Shown here: piece by piece, positions 24,400 through 36,294 of the stretch
Layout: every line of letters begins with the position of its first letter
Position numbering within the stretch: the stretch's first letter is position 1
NCBI GenBank assembly: GCA_013398175.1
Contig: VZRZ01004813.1
Coordinates: 1,749,278-1,813,277 of the forward strand
From: Climacteris rufus
Lineage: Eukaryota; Chordata; Aves; Passeriformes; Climacteridae
DNA: 64,000 nucleotides
Direction: 5' to 3'
Notes under the pieces: generated by a model
The model's database searches: none
What the model was told of the DNA's origin: nothing
Seen by the model: the letters and a program-made list of their open reading frames with translations, nothing else
Position numbers and translations under genes: made by a program

Positions 24400-25621
24400 G
24401 AAAAAATTAACCTTAGCAATCAGTCTTTAGTTATTGCAAAGCATTCTTTTGCTGACTTACTCTAAATCTGCTTTTAAAAAGCTACCAATACAGGCAGTCA
24501 GCAAATTGATTTAAAATGTCAACCCACTGAGGCTAGATTCTGACACCACTGTTCCTCTGAGTAAATATACTTTCTCTCATGAATTATCTTGTGGAAACTA
24601 ATAGCAATATTCACAGAGCAATCTTTGCTTAAGGTGGAGGCAATTTAAAACAGTTTCTGCATTGTTACTATTGTTTGCTTTACATGTCTATATATTGCTT
24701 TACATTGCTGTTATTATAAATGCTGACTTTATTACTGTAGTTGTTTCTTGGAATATTTTGAGATAAAGCAAGGATGAGGGAGGCATTTTTCCTCCCCAAC
24801 ATTTCTATTTTCCATTCATCTCTAATTATTCACTATAAATCAGAGCACCCAAGTGGGAGATCTATTTTGCATTATGCTAGAAAATGGGTAAAAATAGCTA
24901 GCAATAGAATTTACAGAAAAAGGTTTTGACTTGGCAAGACATTTAAGTGTATGCTTCATTTAAAATATGCAATTAGGCCCCTGGAAGCCCCAGATTTATT
25001 GTAGGAAGAGTCTGGAAAGCAACTGTGGCTTTAAATTTCTGTTTTGTGCATCATATATTAGTGGTACCCTGTTGCTTGGCATTCATTAGAAAAATATAAA
25101 AATATCACAGAAGATTTTTATGGTATGTGCATCAGCTGACAGCTATCAGCATTTAGCATACTTTTGGTACTACCTGCATGCAGAAGAAAACCACAACACT
25201 AATTTAAGACAATCACTTATGGCAAAGATACTTCTTATATTTTATGCAGCTGAAATACCCCTTTAAACTGCTGAAAGGATTGGAAATCTTTTGATAGGTA
25301 TGAATCGTACTCAGGTATGGTATCTTCTATCCAGAGGGGAAAATACTAATCTGATCTTTCTGTGCAGTCATTAAATGTAATCAAAACTGTATCTATCTCT
25401 ATCTGTGTATACATAACTACTGGTTTTCTGAAACTATTGCTGAAGGCAATTTTCACTACATGTGTCAGCTGAATTCAAGGTGCTTAGAATTCAGCTGGTA
25501 TTGATTGAAGAAATCTTGTTTATGTGGCTGGAATAGTTTTCCTGGGTACATAGATGACTTTGAGTAAGCCACTGGTTACCAAGCTTTGAGATGTGTACAA
25601 GTTATCTCATTGTATTTTGTG

Positions 25622-25654
25622 GAACAGTTACCCCATATTGGAAGGTAACTGTTC
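25622..25654. repeat. perfect 11-bp stem-loop, 11-nt loop
   Basis: GAACAGTTACC (25622-25632) and GGTAACTGTTC (25644-25654) are exact reverse complements around an 11-nt loop. Confidence 0.95.
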
Positions 25655-25856
25655 TTCAACCCCATTCAGGGTAAGCCCTAGCAAATAAAGCCAAAATTCC
25701 AGAGCCATTCCTTGGAGCACTGGTGTACACACTCTCACCCTGTAGCCCACAGCAACAGTGATCTGGCTAGCAATTTCATGGACATCCAGGGGAGATGTAG
25801 AGAAGAATGGCACAAATTCTGAGCTCTTTCCTGCTTTTGGAAAGACCTCAGCATTT

Positions 25857-25911
25857 GCTTCTCCCTCCCCCTCCCTGCCTTCCTTCCTCCCTCCCTCCTT
25901 CCCTTCTTGCC
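25857..25911. repeat. pyrimidine-rich CCCTCC/CCTT tract
   Basis: An almost pure C/T run of CCCTCC, CCTTCC and CTCC units explains the Gly/Glu/Lys-rich open frame on the minus strand. Confidence 0.85.
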
Positions 25912-27148
25912 CCGAAGGCACAGCCTATTCTCCTGAGAGGGTTAGGATCTCCATCACTGCTCCCTACATTCATCAATAGCAGAATATAATCTGAAGAGAC
26001 AAAACAGCTCACTGCTGACATCACATTCTAGTGCCCTCTTTAGGGAGCCTCTAGTGCAATCTTGCAGGCAGATTATTGAAGCCTGCCTGTGGAAAGTTTA
26101 TTGGCATGGATGAGTTTTCTTTCCAGTGGGTGTTGGAGAGTTTCAGATTATTCCTGTGTAAAGGAACGGATGAATTGGTGAGCAGCTTGTAAACTCTCAC
26201 AGCTTTAGTTTTCCCCTGGCTGTCCATGAATTCAGGAAAACAGCTGCTAGAATACTGACAAGTGATTTACATAGTCGATGTAATTTAGTTTCCATGCCAA
26301 AATGCTCTTAGTTCTAGTTTTCTGTTTAATTGAATCACAGACAGTCTGAAGTGTCTATCAGCTGCAATGGGTAGGATGAGTGCTGTAAAAATCATTTTTC
26401 GAGACTCTGCATAACTTACCTCAGTAGTCTATTAACATGCTGAAATAGATTTTCAAATAATTTAAAAAACTTCTGTTAGGCTATTTTTCCTTGCCTTACC
26501 TTGCAAAAAGACCTAACACAAAAGACTATTCTCAAAATTTAGTAGAATAAAGGCCATTTGCTTTCAGAGTCACCTAAATTCCTCTGAAAAGACTATGCTT
26601 TAGAGTTTTCTCCTTTCTATTTTAGATTTACAGGATCACAGGAACAGTTTGGTCACTTTGTTTTTTTTTTTTTTTAATCTAAAAGTGTAAGTTACTGGAA
26701 TTGGCTTCACTTAAACCCACTCAGTATTCGCTAAAAGTAGACAGAACTTGTCAGTTCTCTTTTCCTCTGTGTGACACCATTCATGTTCTGAGAATTCTCT
26801 CCTCTGTTGACTTCAGGGTATAAATACTTGGTGTTCATAAACAAGCATGATTTGTTGTGCTCTTTTACCTTCTCATAGCTTTTTATTTACTTCTGTTGGC
26901 TTACCTCCTAAATATTTTTTCTTTTTCTTCAACATTGGGACAGAAGGTTGCACAAAATATGCAAGTAATGCAGCTGTATCAGGTACATTAGATAACCCCA
27001 AAGGCCCCCTGTCAACAAATTTCTGCAGTGTAGTACGCAATAGGATTGATGTTAATTGAAAAATATTGCTGGGGCTATGGCAAGGAAAAATTATCAAGTA
27101 TGAAGATTCCTGTGTACCCCTGGATGTGGTTATTATTCCTGTTTCTTA

Positions 27149-27345
27149 GAATTATAGAATCATCACTAAATGGTTTGGGTTGGAAAGAACTTTAAGGATC
27201 GTCTAGTTCCAACTCCCCTGCCATAAGCAAGGACACCATCCACTAATCCAGGTTTCTCAAACCCCCATCCAGTCTGGCCTTGAACATTTCCAGGGATGGA
27301 ACATCCACAGCTTCTCCGGACAATCTGCTCCAGTGCTGCAAAGCA
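27149..27345 (-). mobile_element. CR1 LINE 3' end, reverse orientation
   Basis: The segment opens AGAATTATAGAATCAT, then TGGTTTGGGTTGGAAAGAAC, CTAGTTCCAACTCCCCTGCC, AGGACACCATCCACTAATCC, CCCATCCAGTCTGGCCTTGA and CATTTCCAGGGATGGAACAT. This is the reverse complement of the avian CR1 tail, read from octamer end inward. The inner end, near CCAGTGCTGCAAAGCAC, is where similarity is lost. Confidence 0.93.
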
Positions 27346-28091
27346 CAAGGTATGAAACAGATTTTTTCCCCACCACCTTTTTCTGGTGACAATTTGGGAA
27401 TCCTGGGACAAAAAAAAAAAAAAAGTGTGTTAGCAAATAAACACATTTTCAGATTTTCCAGTTCCCCCACAACAGTTTTGACACAGCAGCAGAGGGTGGT
27501 GGTTCAGACACAATTGTGATTTCTGCAAAATTGTGGAGTGTTCCTTCATATTTGGAAAATACTGGCCTTCTCTTCATGATTAACACTTCAACAGGGCAAA
27601 TTTGGATTCTTTTGCTTTTCTTTTTTGTTTTTTTTATTTCTTTTTCCCTCTTGCTCAGTTTAACAATTGACTACAAACATCTAGCAACACCTTTTTTAGA
27701 AGTTATTTTGCTGGAAGTACTGAGTGGTTTGGAACAACACTGCCTGCATGAAAGTTTATTGGCAGCTGTGATAAACCTGGTGCTTCTCTCTTCCCCACCC
27801 CCCCCCCTTTTATATTAAATAGAATTCAGGTAGCTGGGCATCTTCTTAGACTTGTCATAATTCCAGCCTTCTGGGAATTGAAGAGAGTGATTAAAATGTT
27901 ATTTGGATTAAAATGTTGCTGTTTGTATATTTATCCAATCACCCAAAGAAATACTACGAATTACTGCAAGAAAATGGGATTTCTGGATACAGAAATCCTT
28001 AAAGCAGAAAAAGTGAGCTAAAGGTTAAACTTCATCAAGTGCATTTCAAATACAGCCACACAACAGAACAGCTGTCAACCTTTTTCTGTAT
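27346..28091. other. unique DNA with A-run and C-run, no gene seen
   Basis: An A run of about 15 lies at 27410-27424 and a C10 run at 27798-27807. Open frames up to 100 codons cross these runs and show no domain. Confidence 0.5.
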
Positions 28092-28166
28092 TTGTGTACC
28101 ATAGTGGTACACAATCTATGTATTGTGTACCACTATGGTGCACAATACATAGTCTATTGTGTACCA
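28092..28166. repeat. cluster of palindromes built from a TTGTGTACCA half-site
   Basis: Five copies of TTGTGTACCA occur in alternating orientation: 28092-28101 (+), 28105-28114 (-), 28123-28132 (+), 28136-28145 (-, one mismatch) and 28157-28166 (+). The first pair makes a perfect 10-bp-arm palindrome with a 3-bp centre. The second pair sits in a 17-bp-arm palindrome (28116-28132 and 28136-28152; left arm CTATGTATTGTGTACCA) with a single mismatch and a 3-bp centre. The two centres are TAG and CTA, complements of each other. The arrangement favours cruciform or hairpin extrusion. Confidence 0.97.
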
Positions 28167-28202
28167 TATCTATCACAGTATCTATCAGAGTATCCATCAG
28201 AG
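28167..28202. repeat. 12-bp tandem repeat, three units
   Basis: The units TATCTATCACAG, TATCTATCAGAG and TATCCATCAGAG follow directly on the palindrome cluster and differ by one or two bases each. Confidence 0.95.
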
Positions 28203-29587
28203 ATAATTTAAATGACACCTTCCAGGCTGTAAGTGCTCCTCAGTCCTTCCCAACAGTTTCCGAGCTTGCAATAGGGAGATGCTTTGCCTCCTACTGCTTT
28301 CTTTGTCTTTAGGGGACTCAGTGCAGAAGCTATCATAAAGGCTAGCAAAGCATCTGGCTAGCTCGGGAAAATCTTTCCCCAAAAGAAGCCTTGTCAAAGT
28401 TACTCAGCAGGCTTTGGTAAATTTCAGTCAAGTGGATCTTTTCACTACTGTGGTCAATGGTATTAAAAATAATTTGGTTCTTTAACCTGGCCAAAACCAC
28501 ATCAGTTTTCATACTAAAGAGAAACAGGAATGCAGAGAAGTAAGGGTAAATAGCCCAGCTACCATCTGGGGATTCCCTCCCCTTCACTCCAATCTCACCA
28601 CCCCTGTATCTATTGTCTTCTTTCAGAATGAGAGACTTGACAGAACTCTTGGAGCATATACCTTAGGAAGCAAACTGACTTGCATTTCCAATTTGGTAAG
28701 GAAAATCCATGGGTTTAGCTTTGTTTTTTTATTTTTATTTTTCACCTCTCAAACCAGGAGTTCTGTTGTTTTCCTGCTTGGGAAGCAATATCTGTATTTT
28801 TATCTGGTGTCTCAGGATGAGAAGCATCTCTAAGGACTGCTAGAACTGTGCAACCCACCTCCATCTGCAAAGCAAAACTTCTCACCATCCCATTCTGCTT
28901 GTTTATTCTGCTTGTTTTTAAAAGAGCTAAGTTACTACAGGAAAACAAGAAAATCGCAGCAGGATTAAGTTGTCCCAACAGTAAACTTTTATTGTAATGT
29001 AATGTTTTCCCTCAATAGATTAAAAAAAATACAAACATAAGAGAAGGGAATCAGCACCAATTTGAGAGTCATAACAGTCCAAACATTCACATAGTTCCCC
29101 ACCAAGAGATTACTTGTAGAGAGAGGGCAGCCAAAATAAATAGAGGTACTTGTCCTATTGAAACAGGAGCTGGCTAAGTGACCTGCTCCTTAAAGGTACT
29201 AGTGCTAATCCATAGGGAAACTGGAGCTACAGAAATAATCTGTATAGCCACTATCATGTTTTTAAATGAGCAAAGGACTCAAAGCATAAACATAATGTGT
29301 TTCTACCTGTCAGACTGCAACCATAACAAAAGAAAAAAATATATTTTGAAGGAGGAAAATTAAGAGAGAGAGGGGTGGAGATCAGGACAATGATTAATGT
29401 GTGTAGTTTTTATTCCTCCTTAACTCTGTAGTATGGAGATATCTGATGAAGATCTCCAAACCAAAGCATAATTTATTTGGCATGCTGTATAGAAACACGA
29501 CTTCATTTACATATCAGTGAGGAAAACATGACCTAACAGAAATTATTCATATCACTTTATGGCATTTAATGTAAGGGTGTTCTTCAT
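28203..29587. other. unique AT-rich DNA, no gene seen
   Basis: No gene is supported. Open frames are below 82 codons, lack domains and overlap on both strands. Confidence 0.5.
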
Positions 29588-29630
29588 GATTCACATGGAT
29601 TCACATGGATTCACATGGATTCATATGGAT
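29588..29630. repeat. 10-bp minisatellite, four units
   Basis: Three exact TCACATGGAT units are followed by TCATATGGAT. The preceding GAT and the following TAGGGGCATGGATTC hint at a flanking degenerate unit. Confidence 0.95.
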
Positions 29631-32600
29631 TAGGGGCATGGATTCTCCACACTGATATCAGCAGAGTCTGTCCTCTGATGCAGTGCAACCCATCTAAAGT
29701 AAACACATTCCAGGTCAGAAGCATTAATTAAGAGATCAAAATTGAATGAAATTGACCTAATTAAACTGCTTAAAATTGGAGTCAAGGCTTAGTCATTCAA
29801 AAAGAATGGGCTTCTCAGAGGAAGAGATTGCAGACCAAGTTGAGCCCACCTGTCTATAAAGACAAGGAGGAAAAGTTGTTGGGCACTTGTAGTGCATGGA
29901 TTTACGATATAGTGATTTATTCTTTGTTGTACTTCCTCACTGGAAGGAATAATTTTCAGAATTAATTATATCTATCAAATCTTTCTGAGTTGTGCTGCGC
30001 AAACAAATATCTCTGGAGGAGTTCCTGTGCAATCAGAAGACTGTGAACACATGAAATTCTGATCTGACTTAGGGAAACAATGTTTTCTTGAATTCTATAT
30101 GCAAGAGATTTATATTTATCGTTTCTTTGTGATTTCATAAGTCCTATCCTTAAAAAATAAGGTACAAAGCTTCCTGACAGCATCAGAACAAGATGCATCA
30201 TGTCCACTGATAGGCTGTCCTCTATAATCCTGTTCTACCAAAGGATGAAAAATGATAAAATCATATTACCTTGAAAGGTCAATCCTTTCTCCTTCAGGAA
30301 GGATATGTGAGAACTGATTAACAGGTTAAAGTCACACGTGATAAAGGAAAAGAAATAAACTCTTTGGCTGACATATCCACTCAAAAGTAATGTGAAAGGT
30401 TAAATGAAACTTTTGTTAGCATCTGATAGACTAAGGTTTTTACATTTAAACTGTCATAAATAAAGCAATACAGTAGTGGTTGTGACCAGTCAGGAGTAGA
30501 AATATGGCAATTTTTTTCCTAACTGTCTGTACACTGAGGTGAGTTAGATACATATCAAACTTAATTCAATTGTCCAAAGGACTTACCACAAAGAGGACAA
30601 AGAGGGTAACAGGCATGTCATATATTAATTCAGTTAACTAATTAATTAAAAAATAATATTTCATCCCTTCCAGCCCCAGCAGTCATAATTACTTATTTAA
30701 CTATGGTCTAAGATCATTAAAATAAAGATCTGTCTGTTTGCCAGATGACATAAATTCTAGTGAATGCTTCACTAATAATATGCACTTTACAGACTCTCAA
30801 AATATCTGATCAATGCCTATAAGAGTTACTTTATATGTGTACTTCATTACTGCAACAAGGAATCACATAGGGGTTATGGCTCTTCAATGAAGTCAGTCAA
30901 AGATTGGACTTTATGGTTTTGGATGTCTTTTCCAACCTTAATGATTCCATGATTTCATGTGCAAATGGGAAAAAGCATGAGGTAGCCTGTTCATATATGA
31001 GCAACACTTGAGGTGAGGGCTGGAGGGAACTGAGGGTAGATCTTTTTGTACATGTATACTGACAGAACAGTAGAAAGGATGGATTAAAATGCAAGTCTTA
31101 CAAGAAGGGTCCAACCCTGATTTTGTTCTCAGTGTTTGTTCTGTCGAAAACAGATATCTGGATATCTGTATTTGAAAATATTTTCTAGTATTCAAAATAC
31201 AGTGATTTAATTGTCATCTCCTACCTGATACAAGTTGCTCTGAGTTCCCTTGACTTTTCTAGAAGAGAAATGTTGATTTACACCACTTAAGGACCCAGTG
31301 GAAAAAAAAAAATAGTTACCTGCCTGCTACAGATTGTCTATGCAACTCTCTTTGGACAGAAAAGTGACAGGAATCAGGTTTAGTCTCTAGCTTGAAGGTC
31401 TTAAAACACACTTTTGGTTCAAAAGTCCAGAGCTAAAGTATTATTGGATTACCTGTGCATTTAGGGTCTCTTGTGGTAAAAAGGAGAGCAAACAGCATGA
31501 AAATAAAATGACAGCAAACCTGGCATGAAAATGCAAGGCAAGGTAAAGGGATACAAAGAGACTAAAAAGAGAACAGAAAAAGATGAAATAAAAACTCTAA
31601 CAAACTATAACCAACAGTAATGATAGACAGATACCAACTCCTCTTTTCTAAATAGGATTTAGGAGGAGGTAGGATTCATTTAATGACATATGAAAGAATA
31701 GCCCTAGATAAATCTAAAAATGTCTTTAACATATAAAAATGTGATGTATACCATCACTGAGACCCTCATCCCACATAAATTTATTTTAGCTCTACTAAAT
31801 TCAGCCCATTCACTAAACAGAAATACCACCACTGAAATTACAGTATGTCTCTTGCTCATTATAAAATGGCCATTACTTGGAAATTGTTTAAGCTCCTAAA
31901 GTGCAAAAGATTTTTCTTTTTTATCCCTCTCCATCTCACTAGAAATAGGCCACATGCAAGTAAAACCCTAAGGAAAGTGTTAGAGGACACTTTTTAGTCA
32001 CAATTTATCATGCACACTGATCACCAACAGCGGTGGAAAGGAAAATCTTCATAAAAATCTTTCTTGTCTCATGAGACTTACAAACCACACCATCCATTGT
32101 TGCAGCCCTCAGGACCTAAACAACAACAACAAAAAATTTCCCATGGTTACAGAAAAGAAAGTATACTTTGCCACAGGGGATTTTCCAGTAAGAAGAACAT
32201 CTTGTGGTTTAGCTTTATCTCTAGAGGTCTGGTGTCCCTAGTCTTGCCTAAGCATGTGTTATGGTCAAATGGAGGACATTGGGTTGCCTGAATCTTTTGG
32301 TCTAGTCCAATGTTGACAGTTTTATATTCTAACACCTTAGAAAGGCAAGGGGAGCAGGACATAGTTCTAATATAGTATAGGAGAAAACTTAAAAACATGT
32401 TAAAACTTAGATTCTTAACCTAGATTCATTGTTTCTCACAGATGCCAGAATTAGGCAATTAGCAATCAAATAAATGAACAGTCAGCAGGTTTGCAGGTTT
32501 GCAACAAAGGATAGGAAACATTTTCATAGGCTGTCTTTAACATACCCACAATTTAAATGCTGAAATACTTCAAATACTTCAGAACAGATAAAGGCTTCAA

Positions 32601-33602
32601 CTCACATTCATTTCCCCTTTCTTTCTTATTTCAGTCAGAACAGCTATTTGACACACAGTATTTTGAACAAGCTTGCAGGAGAGGAATCTCTTTGATTTCC
32701 TGCTACTAGCTATGGCAGAGGCCCCATTCTTAACATACAATCCATTTCATGTTCTTTCCCCTTTGGTGCATAGTCAGACAACTAGGACATCTCACAGATA
32801 AAAAGCTAAAATGAATAGTTATTCTAGAAATGGTGTGTCAGAAGAATGGAAAGGATCTGTCCTTATGGCAGCTCATTATGAGACATACTACCACTTAGAT
32901 ACCGTAAAAAGTTTCACAGTTTTGTACAAAATAGGAATATAATTTATAAGCACAATTAGAATCCAGAAAAAGAATGCACACTGAATTGCAGCATCTTTAG
33001 AATTATGTTTTATGCCAGAAAATAACATACTTTCCATTTAACTGTAATTTCAAATGCAAATACCAGTGTCCTTAGAATGAAGCAGATGTTGGGCTTTATT
33101 TCAATAGAATGAGCAGTTGTTCGTCTCTGAATCCTTGTCTTCTGGGGAAATATTTTAATGCCTTAATGAATGAAAGACAGACATAGCTGGGGTTTGCAAC
33201 GCATTCCCAGGCAAGCCAATTTTAGCTCCATCTTTGGAGCAATTATTGAAAAGTTAGACTGTTACAGTGATAATTCCAGATTAGTGTCATGTTAGGGGAG
33301 GGTTTTGGGTTTTTTTATTGTTCCGGGAGAAGATTTTCCTACACTTGACTGTAAATTGTTCTGACAGTGAATAGAGGACAGGCAGATGTTTCCACACATA
33401 AGTTGGAAGTTGCTTTGGCAAGGGCCTGGAAAATAAAATCCTCTGGGGTAACAAACCTACTTTATTAATCCAACTGTAAAGGCAGCTACAACTGGTTGGG
33501 TTTCTGGTGCCACTGGAAAAAATAATATACAGCTGACAGAAAATCCTACTTTCCTACAAATCTAGGCTTTGTTCTGCATCCTCCCTTATCTGCAGCACAA
33601 AC

Positions 33603-33605
<3 letters not shown>
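29631..33605. other. unique AT-rich DNA, no gene seen
   Basis: No gene is supported apart from a short CR1 tail at 30901-30957, listed separately. Open frames are under 86 codons. Nothing else is recognisable. Confidence 0.5.
30901..30957 (+). mobile_element. short CR1 LINE 3' tail, plus orientation
   Basis: AGATTGGACTTTATG, then TGTCTTTTCCAACCTTAATG and ATTCCATGATTTCATG matches the last ~55 bp of CR1, in which a 'GGACTAGATGA...CTTTTCCAACCT' block precedes the ATTCTATG octamers. It is strongly 5' truncated. Confidence 0.75.
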
Positions 33606-33646
<41 letters not shown>

Positions 33647-33782
33647 AAGGGACATATATATCTATACACACACACATACATGTATATACACACACATATA
33701 TATACATATATATATGTATATACGTGTGTATACATATATATACATCTATATATGTGATGTGTGTGTGTGTGTGTGTGTGTGT
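33606..33782. repeat. compound TG/AT/CA microsatellite
   Basis: (TG)n at 33606-33634 is followed by TATATA text, then CACACA/CATATA, then an AT-rich middle, then GTGTGT, and finally (TG)n at 33758-33782. The middle (about 33686-33730) is a quasi-palindrome: ACACACACATATATATACAT on the left mirrors ATGTATATACGTGTGT on the right. Open frames on both strands (Cys/Val/Tyr-rich and His/Thr/Tyr-rich) are pure repeat artefacts. Confidence 0.95.
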
Positions 33783-35221
33783 ACCTATATATCACGTGAC
33801 CCCAACCACAGGGCAAAAACCAAGAAGGGCCAGGGAGATGATAGCCACAGGGTTTTTGTCAGTAACAAATGAAAATACTCAGGACTTTGCATGGCAGGGA
33901 AGATCTGATATCCTGTTCTGCTTGCAATTTTGCAATTTAGTTGGTGTTCTTCCCTGATACACATTACAATGCTGCCTTGTTTGCTAAAGGGTATTTTGTG
34001 ATATGGCACATCCTTTTCCCTGTGCCAGCTGACACTTTGGGGTGAACACTATGGGTTTTACCCTGGGAGATGTCACCAGCAGCATCTTGTGATGGACACA
34101 GCAGGCAGGGGAGGTCAGTTCCATACTGGGGATGGCTGTGCCCCCCAGGTGGCTTGGAGCAGCTGGAGCAGGTTACAGTATCTGGAGTGGTAAAGACACA
34201 GAGACAAGGAAAAGAACAAATGAAACGCGATGTTTTTTAGGAAGAACATCCAAGCAGTTATTTTTAAAGGCTTTTCTTAGGGATTGAACAGGAAGAGAGA
34301 TTGCATGGACTGTGACACAAAACCACAGGAGGTTCAGACAATTTGAGCTGTGCACAGGTGGACCAAGACCTCTTACTCAAGAACACACACAGCAACGACG
34401 ATGCAGGTACAGAGCTCCACTTAGGAGCTAATTCTGCTTCACTGAACAGCAATGATTTTGTTGTGTTAGTTAGAATTGAGGGTCAGTCTTTGATATTTGA
34501 TTATAATAAAATTACTTTCCCCCTCCTTTCTGATCATTTAGAAAATCAACATAGAAAAAAAAAAAAAGGTTAATTTCCTCTTGCCCAAATTCTCTTCTGA
34601 AATAAATGGGCACCACATCACTTGAACAAGTGATTCTTTGTCTGAACTATTGTAGAAATTGAATCAGTGGGTTTTACGAGATTTCAAAAAAAAGTTAAAA
34701 TTATTAATGATGATCAAGACACACATAAAAGAAATCAAGACACTAGATCTATGCATAAGGAAAAATACATTGTAAAATTTCTTTAGAAACATAATATGTC
34801 ATGCAAAACCCTGTTAGACTAAATCAAAGGACATTTTATTCAACTGTTCTTTTATAAATACCAAAAGCTGGCCAAACACACCTTTAATTTTTTTTAATAC
34901 GTTGTATAAACTATTTTTGGATTATATGTCAGAATATAAAGCCAAGTGAACATAAAAGGATAAACAAGGATAAACATTACTTGTACTGTTTCACTTTGCA
35001 CTTAAGACTAAGTATTTATTCCTGATTACTCAATATGAGCCTCTAGATCCTTGGCAGTCATTTGTAAAGTAAAAGCAACATTGTCTAGAGGCAGGGAACA
35101 TAGCTTGAATCCTAGATTTGGAATAAATTTAGTACTAGCCTACATTGTCTGGGTTTGAAATCAGAATCATGTTGAGGCATCAAGCATTCAAAGAAATATA
35201 TTTCCTTTGCAGGTTTACAGA
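33783..35221. other. unique DNA, no gene seen
   Basis: No gene is supported. The part at about 34021-34180 is more GC-rich and may be an old element fragment that I do not recognise. An A run of about 13 lies at 34555-34567. Confidence 0.45.
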
Positions 35222-36294
35222 TGTATTGTCTTTGCATGGCAAGGGGCTACAGGAGTGGTTTTCATGAGAAGCTGCCAGAGGCTTCCCCATGTCTGGCAGA
35301 GCCAATGCCAGCAGGCTCGAGGATGGACTCACCACTGCCCACTGCTGAACCCAGCAGGTACAGTGGTCATGCCTCTGGGATAATATATTTAAGAGAAGGG
35401 AAAAGAAAGCTGCAAGGTAGTAGTAGTCAGAGAGGGGAGGATATGTGAGAGAAACAGCCCAGCAGTGCAGAAGGAGGGTGAAGAGATGTTCCAGGTACCG
35501 GATCAGAGATTCCCCTGCAGACCACAGTGAAGACCATGGTGAGGCAGCTGTGCCCCTACAGCCCATGGAGGTCCATGGTGGAGCAGAGATCCACTTGCAG
35601 CCTATGGAGTGGGTGGATGCTTGAAGGAGGCTGTCAGTCAGTGGAAGATGTGCCATGGAGCAGACTCCTGGCAGATCATGTAGCCCTGTAGAGAGAAGAA
35701 ATCACGCTAGAGCAGGTTTGGTGGCAGAACTTGTGACCTCATGGGGGACCCATGCTGGGGCAGCCTGTTCGTGAAGAACTGTACCCCAAGGAAGGGACCC
35801 AGGCTGGAGTAGTTTGGGAAGAACTGCAACCTGTGGGAAGGACTCACATTTGAGAAGTTTCTGAAGGACCATCTCCTACGGAAGGGAGCCCATCCTGGAT
35901 CATAGGAGAAGTATGAGGAGTCCTCCCCTTGAGAAAGAAGGAACAGCAGAGATAATGTGCTATTAACTTACCACAGAACCCATTCCCCATACCCCTGCAA
36001 TGCTGGTCATGAGAAGAGAGAGGAAATTGGCAGGAGTGAATTTGGGGAAAAAGGAAGGGGTATGCTTTTACAATTTGCTTTATTTCCCTACTCTGATTTG
36101 ATAATTTAATTTAAAATAATTTCCTCCAGTCAAGTCTGTTTTGCTCATGATGGTACCTGTGAGAGATCTCCCCTTGCCCTTATCTCAACCCACAAGCCTT
36201 TTGCTATATTTTCTCTCCCCTGCCCAGATGAGGAGGGGAGTGACAGAGTGGTTGTGTTGGACACTTGACATCTATCCTGGGTCAAGACAACACA
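35222..36294 (+). mobile_element. solo LTR, avian ERVL-type (copy B)
   Basis: The element starts TGTATTGTCTTTGCATGGC and ends GTCAAGACAACACA, giving TGT...ACA ends over 1073 bp. ACAGA at 35217-35221 and ACACA at 36295-36299 match 4 of 5 and are a likely target duplication. Inside are a TATA-like AATATATTTAAG near 35382, GTGAGAGAAACAGCCC, the repeating 'CAGCCCATGGAGGTCCA / GGAGCAGAGATCCAC' block, the TCCTCCCCTTGAGAAAGAAG block and CTATATTTTCTCTCCCCTGCCC. This order is that of a common avian ERVL-type LTR known to me. The family's AATAAA is disrupted here. The 158-codon minus-strand frame over its first half has no coding meaning. No internal viral genes are present. Confidence 0.82.

Larger units (their letters stand above)
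20743..27148. other. unique AT-rich DNA, no gene seen
   Basis: No gene is supported. Listed separately are two perfect stem-loops (22804-22840 and 25622-25654), a purine-rich stretch, an A25 run and a pyrimidine-rich stretch. The central part, about 24500-25600, contains no repeat I recognise. It could include conserved non-coding elements, but that cannot be judged from one sequence. Confidence 0.5.

Noticed and set aside
29588..29630. CRISPR-like array
   Set aside because: The units are contiguous 10-mers with no spacers, in eukaryotic DNA; it is a minisatellite.
33586..33957. Cys/Val- and His/Thr-rich frames on both strands
   Set aside because: Translations of the TG/CA microsatellite.
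35180..35656. 158-codon minus-strand open frame
   Set aside because: It lies over the first half of the ERVL-type LTR at 35222-36294 in the antisense direction; the GC-richer repeat text keeps it open.
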